Shown piece by piece: positions 18,065 to 27,217 of a stretch of DNA of 64,000 bases. The position numbers and the translations under genes are program-made. The notes under the pieces were generated by a model, which worked only from the letters and a program-made list of their open reading frames with translations, ran no database searches and was not told the origin of the DNA. The DNA is from Leisingera thetidis (GTDB lineage: Bacteria; Pseudomonadota; Alphaproteobacteria; Rhodobacterales; Rhodobacteraceae): contig NZ_CP109787.1 of assembly GCF_025857195.1 (NCBI RefSeq), positions 1,739,501 through 1,803,500 of the forward strand. The letters run 5' to 3'. Each line of letters begins with the position of its first letter. Positions within the stretch are counted from its first letter, which is position 1.

Positions 18065-18296
18065 TGTCCTCTCCTTTCCATTCTCAGTACCGGCTCTGCT
18101 ATACCACAACCTTACGTAGTGTTGCGGATGGGTAGCTACCGGCGAACGGTACGTTTTGTGATGATTATTTATTTTCGGGAAACAATGACGCCTGATCCGC
18201 GATTTTTGTTCACATGCAGTCGGGTGTTCGTGGAAAGGCCGTAGGCGTCATATTGCAGCCGGCAGGCGGACCCGACTGACGACCGGGGGTTGATAT

Positions 18297-19370
18297 ATGC
18301 AAAACATACCGCAGGCGCCCTTGCCTGGCTGGGTCCCGCTTGAGACATGCCGCTACCTTCAGCACACGGAGGCGGGGAGGCCGATCCGGCAACTGGCCCG
18401 CAAGGCGGGATGCCATCCCTCCACCATACTGCGCCAGGTGCGGCGGGTAGAGACGCTGCGGGACGATCCGCTGATCGACGAAGTGCTGACCTATCTGGCC
18501 GGGCGCTATCAGGCGGCTGCCCTGAAACCTGGTCCTGCCGCCGGCAAGCAGGCGGCCCCCCGCGGCCTGTCGGCGGGGTTCGAGCAGGAAGCGGCCAGCG
18601 TGCTGACGCTGCTCAGCCGCGGCGGTGCGGTGCTGGCTGCGGCCGAGGGCATGGAAATGGCGGTTGTCGTGCGCGAAGGTGCCGAGGCGGATGGCCAGAA
18701 GGTGGCGGTTTCGCGCCCGCTCGCCGGGGCGCTGGCCCTGACCGGATGGATTGCCTGCTCGCGGCAGGGGCGGATCAGCCGCTACTCCATCACCACTGCA
18801 GGCCGTGCCGCGCTGAACCGGATCATTGCCGATCAGGAAAACCGCGCCCGGGCGCGGCTGGAGGGCGGTTTTGCCGAGGCGCAGATCCCCTTTGCCGCCC
18901 ACGAAGCCCCCGGCGGCGGCGGTTATGGCCGCAAACCACGCTATGGCAGCTCGGAGACGCCGCTGGAAATGCTGGCCCGGCTGGCGGACAAGGACGGAAA
19001 TCCATTTCTGAGTCCGGGCATGGTCACGGCCGGAAAACGGCTGCGGGAAGACTTCGAGCTGGCCCAGATCAGCGGTCATCTGAGGCAGGAAAAGCTTTAC
19101 TTCACCCAGGCAAGCCGAGCGATGCGCAGCAGCAGCCAGGAAGCCGGCGCGGCCGCGCGCGAGAGGATGACTGATGCGTTGCAGAAACTGGGCGCGGGGC
19201 TCAGCGATATTGCCCTGCGCTGCTGCTGCCATCTGGAAGGGCTGGAAACCGCCGAGCGCAACCTGGGCTGGCCGGCCCGCTCCGGCAAGGTGGTGCTGCG
19301 GATCGCCCTGCAGCATCTCGCGGAATATTACGGCGAGGGCAGGGAGCAGGAAGCGGAGCTGATCGGCTGA
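18297..19370 (+). CDS. HTH protein with DUF6456 domain
   Basis: This 357-residue protein starts with an HTH region (about 25-50: AGRPIRQLARKAGCHPSTILRQVRR, which reads as two helices with a recognition helix), then a variable middle, and a C-terminal domain from about residue 218 (YGSSETPLEMLARLADKDG, then FLSPGMVTAGKRLREDFELAQISG) that matches DUF6456. The combination occurs in Rhodobacterales and suggests a DNA-binding regulator. The ATG at 18297 follows GGGGG. It is divergent from the DUF6477-like gene over a 232-bp shared region, so it may control both. Targets unknown. Confidence 0.75.
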   Translation: MQNIPQAPLPGWVPLETCRYLQHTEAGRPIRQLARKAGCHPSTILRQVRRVETLRDDPLIDEVLTYLAGRYQAAALKPGPAAGKQAAPRGLSAGFEQEAASVLTLLSRGGAVLAAAEGMEMAVVVREGAEADGQKVAVSRPLAGALALTGWIACSRQGRISRYSITTAGRAALNRIIADQENRARARLEGGFAEAQIPFAAHEAPGGGGYGRKPRYGSSETPLEMLARLADKDGNPFLSPGMVTAGKRLREDFELAQISGHLRQEKLYFTQASRAMRSSSQEAGAAARERMTDALQKLGAGLSDIALRCCCHLEGLETAERNLGWPARSGKVVLRIALQHLAEYYGEGREQEAELIG

Positions 19371-19392
19371 GCATGCCGCAATGCAAACGAAT

Positions 19393-19417
19393 ACGGGCCC
19401 GCACCTGGCGGGCCCGT
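19393..19417. terminator. Bidirectional terminator between convergent genes
   Basis: A perfect 10-bp stem (ACGGGCCCGC / GCGGGCCCGT) with a 5-nt loop lies between the DUF6456 gene and the convergent peroxiredoxin gene. GAAAATG follows on the + strand and ATTCGTTT on the - strand. Confidence 0.75.
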
Positions 19418-19441
19418 GAAAATGCCTGAAACGGCAAAGCC

Positions 19442-19990
19442 TTAGGCGGCGACTTCTGCCTTGGCTTCGGTCAGGTGCTTCAGCACGGTCTCCGGCGAGG
19501 AGACGCCATAGGGGTCTTCCGGGTGGTTGTCGGACAGGCCCGGCTCTTCGAACCATGCCTCGACCACACCGTCGTTGATGATGGCGGCATAACGCCAGGA
19601 GCGCGCGCCGAAGCCGAGGTTGGCCTTGTCGACCAGCATGCCCATTTTGCGGGTGAACTCGCCGGAGCCGTCCGGGATCACCTTGACGTTTACCAGGTTC
19701 TGCGCTTCGGCCCATTTGTTCATCACGAAGCTGTCGTTCACCGACATGCAGTAGATTTCATCGATGCCTTCGGCCTGGAAATCGGCAAAGCCTTTTTCAA
19801 AGCCCGGCAGCTGGTAGGTGGAGCAGGTCGGGGTAAAGGCGCCGGGCAGCGAGAACAGCACAACGCGCTTGCCTGCAAAATAGTCGGCGGTGGTCTTGTC
19901 TTCCCAGCGGAAGGGGTTCGGGCCTTCGACCGCTTCGTCACGGACGCGGGTGTGGAAGGTCACGTCGGGCAGCTTAACGCCAGCTTTCAT
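19442..19990 (-). CDS. Peroxiredoxin, Prx5-like
   Basis: This 182-residue protein is a redoxin-domain peroxiredoxin. The peroxidatic Cys lies in PGAFTPTCS (about residue 56), the Prx5-type motif, and other Prx5 segments are seen (CMSVNDSFVMNKWAE, GFGARSWRYAAIINDGVVE). It reduces H2O2, alkyl hydroperoxides or peroxynitrite with thioredoxin or glutaredoxin as donor. A second Cys lies in EIYCMSVND, so both 1-Cys and atypical 2-Cys chemistry are possible. ATG 19990 follows AGGAGC. It stands alone, facing the DUF6456 gene across a terminator. Confidence 0.93.
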   Translation of the reverse strand: MKAGVKLPDVTFHTRVRDEAVEGPNPFRWEDKTTADYFAGKRVVLFSLPGAFTPTCSTYQLPGFEKGFADFQAEGIDEIYCMSVNDSFVMNKWAEAQNLVNVKVIPDGSGEFTRKMGMLVDKANLGFGARSWRYAAIINDGVVEAWFEEPGLSDNHPEDPYGVSSPETVLKHLTEAKAEVAA

Positions 19991-20174
19991 TTCGGAATGC
20001 TCCTGAAGGTGAGTGTTCGTTCGGCGCGCAGGCTTAAAATGATTCTAAGCTGGGGGCAACAACCGCGTGCGCCGGAGGCAAAGGTTCCGGACAAGACGCC
20101 GCAGATGCGCCGCCCGGGCGGCCGGATACGGCGCCGGGATCCCGTTTTTTATTCCGTCAGGAGGCTGGCAGCTG

Positions 20175-21089
20175 CTAGGCCGCGGCCTTTTTGATCGTCA
20201 CCGTGGTGCCGCGCAGCTTGCGCTCGGCCGCGGCGGTGAGGTCATTGAATTTCTTCAATGTGGCCAGCAGCTTCTTCTTGTCCTTCGAATCGTCGATCGC
20301 GCCCGGGAACTTCTTCTTCACGGTCTGGTACTGGTCGTTGATCTTCTTCAGATCCTTGAACTTCGCCGCCGCCGCCTTGAGGTCCGGCGCCGCGGCCTTG
20401 AGATCCTTTCCGGCCTTGTCGATGGCCGCGATGCAATGGGCGTTGATTGCCTTCACCAGGATGCCGACCTGATTGGTGTATTTCTTCAGATTCCGGTCCA
20501 CCAGAAGCTGCGGCAGCTCGGTTGCGTCCAGCTTTTTGTCGTGGCCTTCCGGGTTTTCCTTCATGATCCTGGCGACGGTTTTCTGGAAATTCGCCGCATA
20601 CAGTTTTTGCGCCGCATTCAGCTTGCCTTCGTATTCCGAGGCCTTCTTCACCTCGGCAATCTCCTTGGCCAGCGTCCCCTGCAGCCCCTCGATGTCCTTC
20701 TTGGAGGCAGAGGTTTTCGACCGTTTCTTCAGGTCTTTCTCGATGTCGCCGGCCAGCTTGTTCATCTTGGCCATATGCGCCTTGGCCTCGGTGCAGAAGC
20801 CTTTCATCGCGTCGACTTCCTGCTGATGGATGTCCACCGATTTGTTCCAGGTGGCCATGCCATCCTTGAAATGCTTGTTCTTCTGGAAATCGGCCATCTT
20901 GCCGGAGGTCACCCCGTCGGCCCGCGCCTTGGCCAGGCTCTCGCGGAAATAGTCTTCGCCCTCCCAGGCATTGCCCAGCGAAATCCCGATCCGCTTTTTC
21001 AGCTTGTCGCCCTCGGCGGCGGTGTATTTCTTGGTGGCTGCGGCCAGCTTCTTGTGTTCTGTCTTGAACTTCTCCAGCTCCTTGGCCAT
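20175..21089 (-). CDS. Lysine-rich coiled-coil protein of unknown function
   Basis: This 304-residue protein is extremely rich in Lys and Ala, with long amphipathic helices throughout (for example KELEKFKTEHKKLAAATKKY and the near-repetitive GKDLKAAAPDLKAAAAKFKDL). No signal peptide, membrane segment or catalytic motif is visible; two Cys residues occur. ATG 21089 follows GGGAGGGACCC; the open frame reaches upstream to 21200, but without a start signal. It is divergent from lipA. The composition fits a structural or nucleic-acid-binding protein, but I do not recognise a family and assign no function. It stands as a single gene. Confidence 0.68.
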   Translation of the reverse strand: MAKELEKFKTEHKKLAAATKKYTAAEGDKLKKRIGISLGNAWEGEDYFRESLAKARADGVTSGKMADFQKNKHFKDGMATWNKSVDIHQQEVDAMKGFCTEAKAHMAKMNKLAGDIEKDLKKRSKTSASKKDIEGLQGTLAKEIAEVKKASEYEGKLNAAQKLYAANFQKTVARIMKENPEGHDKKLDATELPQLLVDRNLKKYTNQVGILVKAINAHCIAAIDKAGKDLKAAAPDLKAAAAKFKDLKKINDQYQTVKKKFPGAIDDSKDKKKLLATLKKFNDLTAAAERKLRGTTVTIKKAAA

Positions 21090-21298
21090 GGGTCCCTCCC
21101 TGAACGTGTCAACGGCGTGATTGATTGGCTTGAGCGGATTATGTGTCCTGTTGCGGCGTTTTGGCAAAAGAAAACGGCGCATTTCCCGAGTTTGAGCCAT
21201 GACAAAGCCGCAGGACAGGGTTGACGATATGACCGTGCCAAGCCAGATCAGCTGTGTTAAACCCGCTCAGAACGCCAAAGGCCGGAAGGGAAACCCAC

Positions 21299-22249
21299 GT
21301 GAGAGACCTTAAGATCCCGGAGCAGCGCCACCCCGAAAAGGCGCATCGTCCCGACAATGCTCAGCCCAAGAAGCCAAGCTGGATCCGGGTCAAGGCGCCG
21401 GGCGGCCAAGGCTATGCCGAGACGCATAAGATCATGCGCGACAACAACCTGACCACCGTCTGCGAAGAGGCCGGCTGCCCCAACGTCGGCGAATGCTGGA
21501 GCCAGGGCCACGCCACCATGATGATCATGGGCGAGATCTGCACCCGCGGCTGCACCTTCTGCAACATCGCCACCGGCCGCCCCGATGCGCTGGACGCGTT
21601 CGAGCCGGGCCGGGTCGCCCATGCGGTGCAGAAACTGGGCCTCAATCACGTGGTGATCACCTCCGTCGACCGCGACGATCTGGAAGATGGCGGCGCCGAG
21701 CATTTCGCCCAGACCATCCGCGCCGTGCGCCACCGCAGCCCGTCAACCACCATCGAAATCCTGACGCCCGATTTCATCAAATGCGATGACAGCGCGCTGG
21801 AACTGGTGGCCGAGGCCAAGCCGGATGTGTTCAACCACAACCTGGAAACCGTGCCCGGCCTGTACCCCGAGGTCCGCCCCGGCGCCCGCTACTTCCACTC
21901 CCTGCGCCTGTTGCAGCGGGTCAAGGAACTGGACCCGTCGATCTTCACCAAATCCGGCATCATGGTCGGCCTGGGCGAGGATGCGCAGGCGGTGAAACAG
22001 GTGATGGACGACATGCGCGCCGCAGACATCGACTTCCTCACTATCGGCCAGTACCTGCAGCCGACGCCCAAGCACCACGCGGTCGACCGGTTCGTGACGC
22101 CCGAGGAATTCAAGACCTACGAGAAAGCCGCCTATGGCAAGGGCTTCCTGATGGTCTCCGCCACGCCGCTGACCCGCTCCTCCTACCACGCGGGTGATGA
22201 TTTTGCCCGCCTGCGCGAGGCGCGGAACAAGAAGCTGGGCCTGGCGTGA
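21299..22249 (+). CDS. lipA: Lipoyl synthase
   Basis: This 316-residue radical-SAM enzyme inserts two sulfurs into octanoyl-lipoyl domains. Cys55, Cys60 and Cys66 form the auxiliary cluster ([12 protein letters not shown]), Cys81-Cys85-Cys88 form the radical SAM CxxxCxxC (ICTRGCTFC), and the RSSY motif ligating the auxiliary cluster lies near the C-terminus (TRSSYHAG). The start is GTG 21299, with GGAAGGG 8 nt upstream, giving [14 protein letters not shown] as in other Rhodobacteraceae; a GTG at 21254 is less likely. Its stop overlaps the next gene by 4 bp, suggesting coupling. Confidence 0.97.
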   Translation: MRDLKIPEQRHPEKAHRPDNAQPKKPSWIRVKAPGGQGYAETHKIMRDNNLTTVCEEAGCPNVGECWSQGHATMMIMGEICTRGCTFCNIATGRPDALDAFEPGRVAHAVQKLGLNHVVITSVDRDDLEDGGAEHFAQTIRAVRHRSPSTTIEILTPDFIKCDDSALELVAEAKPDVFNHNLETVPGLYPEVRPGARYFHSLRLLQRVKELDPSIFTKSGIMVGLGEDAQAVKQVMDDMRAADIDFLTIGQYLQPTPKHHAVDRFVTPEEFKTYEKAAYGKGFLMVSATPLTRSSYHAGDDFARLREARNKKLGLA

Positions 22250-23388
22250 CACCAGAGCGTCTGGCGCGGCTCACCCGGCTGCGCCACGCCCTGCACCAGA
22301 TCCCCGAAGTGTCTGGCGCCGAGGAAAAGACCGCCGCCATGGTGGCAGGATACCTGCGCCAGCATGAACCCGATCAGCTGCTGACAGGCCTCGGCGGGCA
22401 TGGGGTTGCCGCGGTCTTTGAGGGCAGGGCAGAAGGCCCCGCCGTGCTGATCCGCTGCGAGCTGGACGGGCTGCCGATCGAGGAACTCTCGGACCAGCCC
22501 TACCGCTCCACCCATGCGGGCCGCGGCCATCTCTGCGGCCATGACGGCCATATGGCCATGGTGGCGGCGCTGGCGGAGGATCTGGCCGCCACCCGCCCCG
22601 CACGGGGCCGCGCGGTGCTGCTGTTCCAGCCGGCCGAGGAAACCGGCAAGGGCGCGGCAGCGGTGATCGCTGATCCCGCCTTTTCCCGGATTGCCCCGGA
22701 CTATGCCTTCTCGCTGCACAACCTGCCGGGGCTGCCGGTGGGGCAGGCGGCTTTGTGCGCGGGGGCTGCCAACTGCGCGTCGCGCGGAATGCGGATCCGG
22801 CTCACCGGCAAGACCTCCCACGCTGCGGCACCGCAGGACGGGGTGTCTCCCGCCGGTGCCATCTCCCAGCTGCTGCCGGGGCTGGTGGCGTTGGGCAGCG
22901 GCGGGGATTTGGGGCCGGAGTTTGCTCTGGTCACTTTGACCCATGCCCGGCTGGGCGAGGCCACCTTCGGCATCGCGCCCGGCCAGGCAGAGGTCTGGGC
23001 CACCCTGCGCACCGTCACCAACAGCCGCATGGAGCAGCTGATTGCTGCTGGCACGGCGCTGGCGGAGCAGGTCTGCGCAGCCGAGGGGCTGGGCGTCGCA
23101 ATCGAATTCGACGACGTCTTTGACGCCTGCACCAACCACCCGGAAGCGGTGGAAGTACTGCGCGCAGCGGCAGCTGAGGCGGGCCATCCGATGCAGATGC
23201 GGGACCTGCCCCAACGCTGGTCCGAGGATTTCGGCCAGTTCGGCCAGGAGGCAAAGGCGGCGATGTTCTGGCTCGGCTCCGGCGCGGACCAGCCGCAGCT
23301 GCACAACCCGGATTACGATTTCCCGGACGCAGCGATCCCGGTCGGGGCCGGGATATTTCTGCATACGGTCAGAAACCTGCTGGGCTGA
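22246..23388 (+). CDS. M20-family amidohydrolase
   Basis: This 380-residue protein is an M20D-type amidohydrolase, as in hippurate hydrolase or IAA-amino acid hydrolase. Metal-binding segments are visible: [10 protein letters not shown] (about 96-105) and [10 protein letters not shown] (about 127-136), with a lid domain that includes [15 protein letters not shown]. These enzymes hydrolyse N-acyl amino acids with a binuclear metal centre; the substrate is not predictable. GTG 22246 overlaps the lipA stop (GTGA), so they form an operon, although no lipoate link is known. No signal peptide; cytoplasmic. Confidence 0.9.
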   Translation: MTPERLARLTRLRHALHQIPEVSGAEEKTAAMVAGYLRQHEPDQLLTGLGGHGVAAVFEGRAEGPAVLIRCELDGLPIEELSDQPYRSTHAGRGHLCGHDGHMAMVAALAEDLAATRPARGRAVLLFQPAEETGKGAAAVIADPAFSRIAPDYAFSLHNLPGLPVGQAALCAGAANCASRGMRIRLTGKTSHAAAPQDGVSPAGAISQLLPGLVALGSGGDLGPEFALVTLTHARLGEATFGIAPGQAEVWATLRTVTNSRMEQLIAAGTALAEQVCAAEGLGVAIEFDDVFDACTNHPEAVEVLRAAAAEAGHPMQMRDLPQRWSEDFGQFGQEAKAAMFWLGSGADQPQLHNPDYDFPDAAIPVGAGIFLHTVRNLLG

Positions 23389-23391
23389 CCG

Positions 23392-23757
23392 TCACTTGGT
23401 CAGCGCATCGACAACGGCCACTGCGCCGATGATCGCGAGGGTGCCCTTGACGACCTCAAAGATCTGGTTGTCCTTGCGCACATAGCGGTGGCCGTCGCGC
23501 GGCGGGTTCAGGCCCCAGCGGCCGTAGTCATCCACATAGACCCAGTCGTCACCGCGGATGCGGCCGTCGTAGCGGTCATGATCATGGTCATGGCTGTGGC
23601 TGTGTTTGGCGCCGTGGCGTTTCTTGACCTGGCCCGGGGCGTAATGGGCGGCACTGTTCTTGTGGCCCGGCGCCCATTTCGGCGGCCCGGCATGGGAGGC
23701 CGCGGGGGCAAGGGTGAGGCTCGCAGCCGCGGCTGCGGCCATCAGAATCTTTTGCAT
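23392..23757 (-). CDS. RcnB-like periplasmic protein
   Basis: This 121-residue protein has a Sec signal peptide (MQKILMAAAAAASLTLAPAASHA) and a His/Asp-rich stretch (HSHSHDHDHDRYDGR, about residues 52-66) followed by the RcnB-type segment DDWVYVDDYGRWGLNPPRDGHRYV. RcnB-like proteins are periplasmic and linked to Ni/Co homeostasis in enterics; the His-rich stretch would suit metal binding. Its C-terminus is hydrophobic (VKGTLAIIGAVAVVDALTK). ATG 23757 is preceded by AGGAGAT. It is convergent with the M20 gene; the 256-bp gap upstream holds no gene that I see. Confidence 0.78.
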   Translation of the reverse strand: MQKILMAAAAAASLTLAPAASHAGPPKWAPGHKNSAAHYAPGQVKKRHGAKHSHSHDHDHDRYDGRIRGDDWVYVDDYGRWGLNPPRDGHRYVRKDNQIFEVVKGTLAIIGAVAVVDALTK

Positions 23758-24013
23758 TGCGGATCTCCTGTGATCTCTGCGTTTGGATCTCAGATGAGCG
23801 AGCCAGGCAGAAAAGGCAAATCCGCTGCGCCGGAATGCGCCGGCGGCGGGCGGAAACCGGCGGACTGGCGCCGGTTCCCGGTTGCGCGCAGGTTTCTGTA
23901 ATCTGTGGCTTTTTCGCACGAAACCGGCGGCCGGCTGTTTGGCCGGTGCTCAGGGGGTGTACGGGGGGGCACAGGAGGGGGTGTTCGCGGGGTGCCGCCC
24001 TGTTCGGACCGGA

Positions 24014-24559
24014 TCAGCCTTCGTCGGTGAACCGCACTTTGCCGATATGCGGCAGGTTGCGGTTGCGCTGCGCATAGTCGATGCCGTAGCCCACGACAAA
24101 CTCGTCCGGGATCTCGAAGCCGATCCAGTCTGAGCGGAAATCCACCTCGCGCCGGGACGGCTTGTCGAGCAGGGCGATGGACTTCAGCCGGGCAGGGTTG
24201 CGGCTTTGCAGCAGGTGGATAACGTGGTTCAGCGTGTGGCCGGTGTCGACGATATCTTCCACCACCAGCACGTCGCGCCCTTCAATGGCGCCGCGCAAGT
24301 CCTTGAGAATGCGCACTTCCCGGCTGCTCTCCATCGCATCGCCATAAGAGGACGCCTCGAGGAAATCGACCTCGATCGGCAGGTCCAGCTCACGCACCAG
24401 ATCGGCGATGAACACGAAACTACCGCGCAGCAGGCCAACCACGACCAGCTTGTCGGTGCCCTCGAATTCACGCTGAATTTCCGCGCAAAGCTCCTCGATC
24501 CGTGCTGCAATCGCCTTGGCCGAGATCATCACATCAATGACATATGGACGCTGTGACAT
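24014..24559 (-). CDS. hpt: Hypoxanthine phosphoribosyltransferase
   Basis: This 181-residue enzyme of purine salvage has the PRPP-binding motif [14 protein letters not shown] (about 95-108) and the hood/core segments [12 protein letters not shown] and SSYG. It makes IMP or GMP from hypoxanthine or guanine and PRPP. GGGGG precedes the ATG at 24559, and the usual length and C-terminal [21 protein letters not shown] segment are present. It is divergent from the COQ10-like gene over 73 bp. Confidence 0.95.
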   Translation of the reverse strand: MSQRPYVIDVMISAKAIAARIEELCAEIQREFEGTDKLVVVGLLRGSFVFIADLVRELDLPIEVDFLEASSYGDAMESSREVRILKDLRGAIEGRDVLVVEDIVDTGHTLNHVIHLLQSRNPARLKSIALLDKPSRREVDFRSDWIGFEIPDEFVVGYGIDYAQRNRNLPHIGKVRFTDEG

Positions 24560-24632
24560 GGCTGCCCCCTTGAATTTCCCGCGCGTACATAGGACATGAC
24601 GCCCGACAATTGTAGCAGAAAATCAGCAGGTC

Positions 24633-25079
24633 ATGCCCACACACTCGGAAACCCGCCAGATGCCCTATACGGCGCAGCAGATGTACAATCTGGTGGCCGA
24701 TGTCGCGCAATACCCCCAGTTCCTGCCCTGGTGCGCCGCCGCCCGCATCCGCAGCCGCGCAGTCCTGGGCGAAGCCGAGGTGATGGAGGCGGATCTGGTG
24801 ATCTCCTTCAAGGTCTTCCGCGAGCGGTTCGGCAGCCGGGTAACTCTGTATCCTGGCGAAAAAAAGATCGACACCGAGTATCTGGACGGCCCGTTCCGCT
24901 ACATGAAATCCCACTGGATCTTCGCGCCGCGGGAAGACGGCACCTGCGACGTGTCCTTCTTTGTCGATTTCGAATTCAAGAATGCGGTGCTGCAAAGCAT
25001 TATCGGCGTGGTCTTCAACGAGGCGATGCAGCGCATCGTGCGCGCGTTCGAGCGCCGCGCGGCGGACCTGTACAGGTAA
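24633..25079 (+). CDS. COQ10/RatA-type START-domain protein
   Basis: This 148-residue protein has the polyketide-cyclase/START fold of the COQ10/RatA family: TAQQMYNLVADVAQYPQFLPWC, then a beta-rich core and the C-terminal helix RIVRAFERRAADLYR. In eukaryotes COQ10 binds ubiquinone; in E. coli RatA was reported to block ribosome association. Alphaproteobacterial homologues are usually annotated as coenzyme Q-binding, which I favour. ATG 24633 is preceded by a weak site, CAGGTC. It is divergent from hpt. Confidence 0.9.
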   Translation: MPTHSETRQMPYTAQQMYNLVADVAQYPQFLPWCAAARIRSRAVLGEAEVMEADLVISFKVFRERFGSRVTLYPGEKKIDTEYLDGPFRYMKSHWIFAPREDGTCDVSFFVDFEFKNAVLQSIIGVVFNEAMQRIVRAFERRAADLYR

Positions 25080-25173
25080 GGCCGGGCAGGCCGGCCCCCT
25101 CTTGACCCAAAGCCGGCTTCAAGCTGTATCACTGGCGGGGCTTGCGATTTTGCAATGGAAGGAACGGCTCGTG

Positions 25174-25815
25174 ATGGATCAGGATTTCTGGCAGGCGCGG
25201 TGGCGCGATAACCGCATCGGCTTTCATGAAGCGGCGCCCAACTCCCTTTTGGCACAACATTTTACCCGGCTTGGTCTGCAGGCCGGGCAGTCGGTCTTTG
25301 TGCCGCTCTGCGGCAAGGCGCTGGATCTGGACTGGCTGGTTGGCAAGGGTTTGCGGGTGACAGGCGTCGAGTTCAACCAGGGAGCGGTGGAAGAGGTGTT
25401 TGCGCGCCAGGGGCTGGCACCGCAGGTGGCGAAGACGGGTGCCCTCACACGGTATCAGGCCGGAACGCTGACCCTGTACGCCGGGGACTTCTTTGCGCTG
25501 ACAGAGGAGCATATTGCGCCGGTCGATGCAGTCTACGACAGGGCTGCGCTGGTTGCGGTCAAACCTGAAGATCGAAGGGCATATGCGGCGCATCTCAACC
25601 GGATTGCCGGTACTGCCAAACAGCTGCTGATCGGGTTCGACTATGACCAGTCGCTGATGCAGGGGCCGCCGTTTTCGGTGCCGGGGGAAACCGTTCAGGC
25701 GCTCTATCAGGACACCCATGCCATCACCCTGATCGAAGAACGCGCAGCCGATGGCCGGATCGGCGAGCGCTGCAATGCGCTGGAGCAGGCCTGGCTGCTG
25801 GCACCTAAGGGGTGA
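25174..25815 (+). CDS. TPMT-family methyltransferase
   Basis: This 213-residue protein matches thiopurine S-methyltransferase. The N-terminal WQARWRDNRIGFHEAAPN and VFVPLCGKALDLDWLVGKG (SAM-binding motif I region) are family signatures, with VYDRAALVAVKPEDRRAYA downstream. Bacterial members methylate thiols or metalloids such as tellurite and selenite. The ATG at 25174 follows AAGGAACGG; the open frame begins upstream inside the previous gene. It stands 94 bp after the COQ10-like gene, followed by a hairpin and the convergent amtB. Confidence 0.93.
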   Translation: MDQDFWQARWRDNRIGFHEAAPNSLLAQHFTRLGLQAGQSVFVPLCGKALDLDWLVGKGLRVTGVEFNQGAVEEVFARQGLAPQVAKTGALTRYQAGTLTLYAGDFFALTEEHIAPVDAVYDRAALVAVKPEDRRAYAAHLNRIAGTAKQLLIGFDYDQSLMQGPPFSVPGETVQALYQDTHAITLIEERAADGRIGERCNALEQAWLLAPKG

Positions 25816-25822
25816 AACGAAA

Positions 25823-25844
25823 GCGGGTCCCCGAAGGGACCCGC
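25823..25844. terminator. Hairpin between TPMT gene and amtB
   Basis: A perfect 9-bp stem (GCGGGTCCC / GGGACCCGC) is closed by a CGAA tetraloop, 7 bp past the TPMT stop and 53 bp from the convergent amtB stop. No T-tract; termination is inferred. Confidence 0.55.
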
Positions 25845-25897
25845 GCGGTGCGCAACAGGCACCGTCTGCCGTGAGTGGTGGCATGCGTTATGGGGGG

Positions 25898-27079
25898 TCA
25901 GCTGTTCATGTCATATGCCCGCTCGCCATGAACCGACAGATCGAGGCCGTTGGTCTCGCTTTCAAGATCCACCCGCAGGGATGTGATCGCGGCCGCAACT
26001 TTCACCAGCACGATGGTCACCACCACGGTGAAGACGCCGACGATGACCAGGGCGCCCAGCTGCGCGGCCCAGGCGCCGGCGCCGAAGACGGCGATCATGA
26101 TAGTGCCGAAGATGCCGCCGACGCCGTGAACTGCGAAAACATCCAGCGTGTCGTCGATCTGCATCCTGTTGCGGATCAGGTTGACCATCTCCTGGCACAG
26201 CACACCGGCGATGGCACCGATGATCAGCGCTTCCACCGGGCCGACAAATCCGGAGGCCGGAGTGATCGAGGCCAGCCCTGCAATGGTGCCGGTCACCAGG
26301 CCGACGAGGGAGGCCTTGCCGTATTTGATCTTTTCCCACAGCGCCCAGCTGAGCGAGGCGGTTGCGGCGGAGAGATGGGTCACGGTCAGCGCCATAGCAG
26401 CACCTCCGTCCGCCGCCAGCTGCGAGCCGCCGTTGAAGCCGAACCAGCCGACCCACAGCATCGCCGCACCAATCATCACATAGCCGGGATTGTGCGGCGG
26501 GATGCTGCGGTTTTTGCGCGGGCCGAGGAAGAAGGCGATGATCAGCGCGGCCAGGCCTGCGGTCTCATGCACCACGATGCCGCCGGCAAAGTCCCTGACC
26601 CCGGTGTCACCGAAGATGCCGCCATCAGCCAGAAAACCGCCGCCCCAGATCCAATGCACCACCGGCGCATAGCACAAGAGCATCCAGAGGCCGGAGAACA
26701 CCAGGACAAAGCCAAAGCCCACCCGCTCCACATAGGCGCCGACGATCAGCGCGGGCGTGATGATGGCGAATGTCATCTGGAAGGCAAAGAACAGCACCTC
26801 GGGCAGGGTGCCGGAGAGGCTGTCCGCGGTCACGCCATTGAGGAACATCTTGTCCAATCCGCCCCACAGGCCGGACGTGCCGCTGCCGAAGGCGACGGTG
26901 TAGCCGAAAGCCAGCCACAGTACGCTCATCAAACAGGCAATGGCGTAGCAATGCATGAACACGCTGAGCACATTGCGGGCACGCACCAGCCCGCCGTAGA
27001 ACAGCGCCAGTCCCGGCAGTGTCATGAAGAGGACCAGGGCCGTGGCCACAATGATCCATGCTGTATCCGCTCCGTTCAT
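25898..27079 (-). CDS. amtB: Ammonium transporter
   Basis: This 393-residue protein has about 11 membrane segments. The twin pore histidines lie in VVHETAGLAALI and DVFAVHGVGGI, as in AmtB. It conducts ammonium across the inner membrane and is normally closed by GlnK binding, but no glnK gene is adjacent. ATG 27079 follows GAGGGGAAGGAA. Nitrogen regulation by the NtrBC system encoded at 30.5-33 kb is plausible, but I did not find a clear NtrC site. The short C-terminal tail ends SVHGERAYDMNS. Confidence 0.95.
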   Translation of the reverse strand: MNGADTAWIIVATALVLFMTLPGLALFYGGLVRARNVLSVFMHCYAIACLMSVLWLAFGYTVAFGSGTSGLWGGLDKMFLNGVTADSLSGTLPEVLFFAFQMTFAIITPALIVGAYVERVGFGFVLVFSGLWMLLCYAPVVHWIWGGGFLADGGIFGDTGVRDFAGGIVVHETAGLAALIIAFFLGPRKNRSIPPHNPGYVMIGAAMLWVGWFGFNGGSQLAADGGAAMALTVTHLSAATASLSWALWEKIKYGKASLVGLVTGTIAGLASITPASGFVGPVEALIIGAIAGVLCQEMVNLIRNRMQIDDTLDVFAVHGVGGIFGTIMIAVFGAGAWAAQLGALVIVGVFTVVVTIVLVKVAAAITSLRVDLESETNGLDLSVHGERAYDMNS

Positions 27080-27217
27080 CCGTCTGTTCCTTCCCCTCTT
27101 AAAACGGTGGGTCAGGAAAAAGCGGAAAGCCTGCGCAGAAAAAAGCGGCAGAGGCGCGGAAGGCGCCCAAAAACGGGGCTTTTCTGCAAGTGCTGAAAAA
27201 TTGAGCGCTGTGGCGGG

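Noticed and set aside
17705..18109. Extended start of the DUF6477-like gene at 18109
   Set aside because: The ATG at 18064 has a strong ribosome binding site (GGAGAGGA) and the upstream 15 residues are not conserved-looking.
20085..20174. Hairpin-like CGGGATCCCG near the end of the lysine-rich gene
   Set aside because: The stem is only 4-5 bp and the T-run is on the wrong side for the - strand gene, so it does not support a terminator call.
20067..21224. Long + strand frame opposite the lysine-rich gene
   Set aside because: It is an antisense shadow of a Lys/Ala-rich gene and gives a low-complexity Leu/Arg protein without a domain or ribosome binding site.
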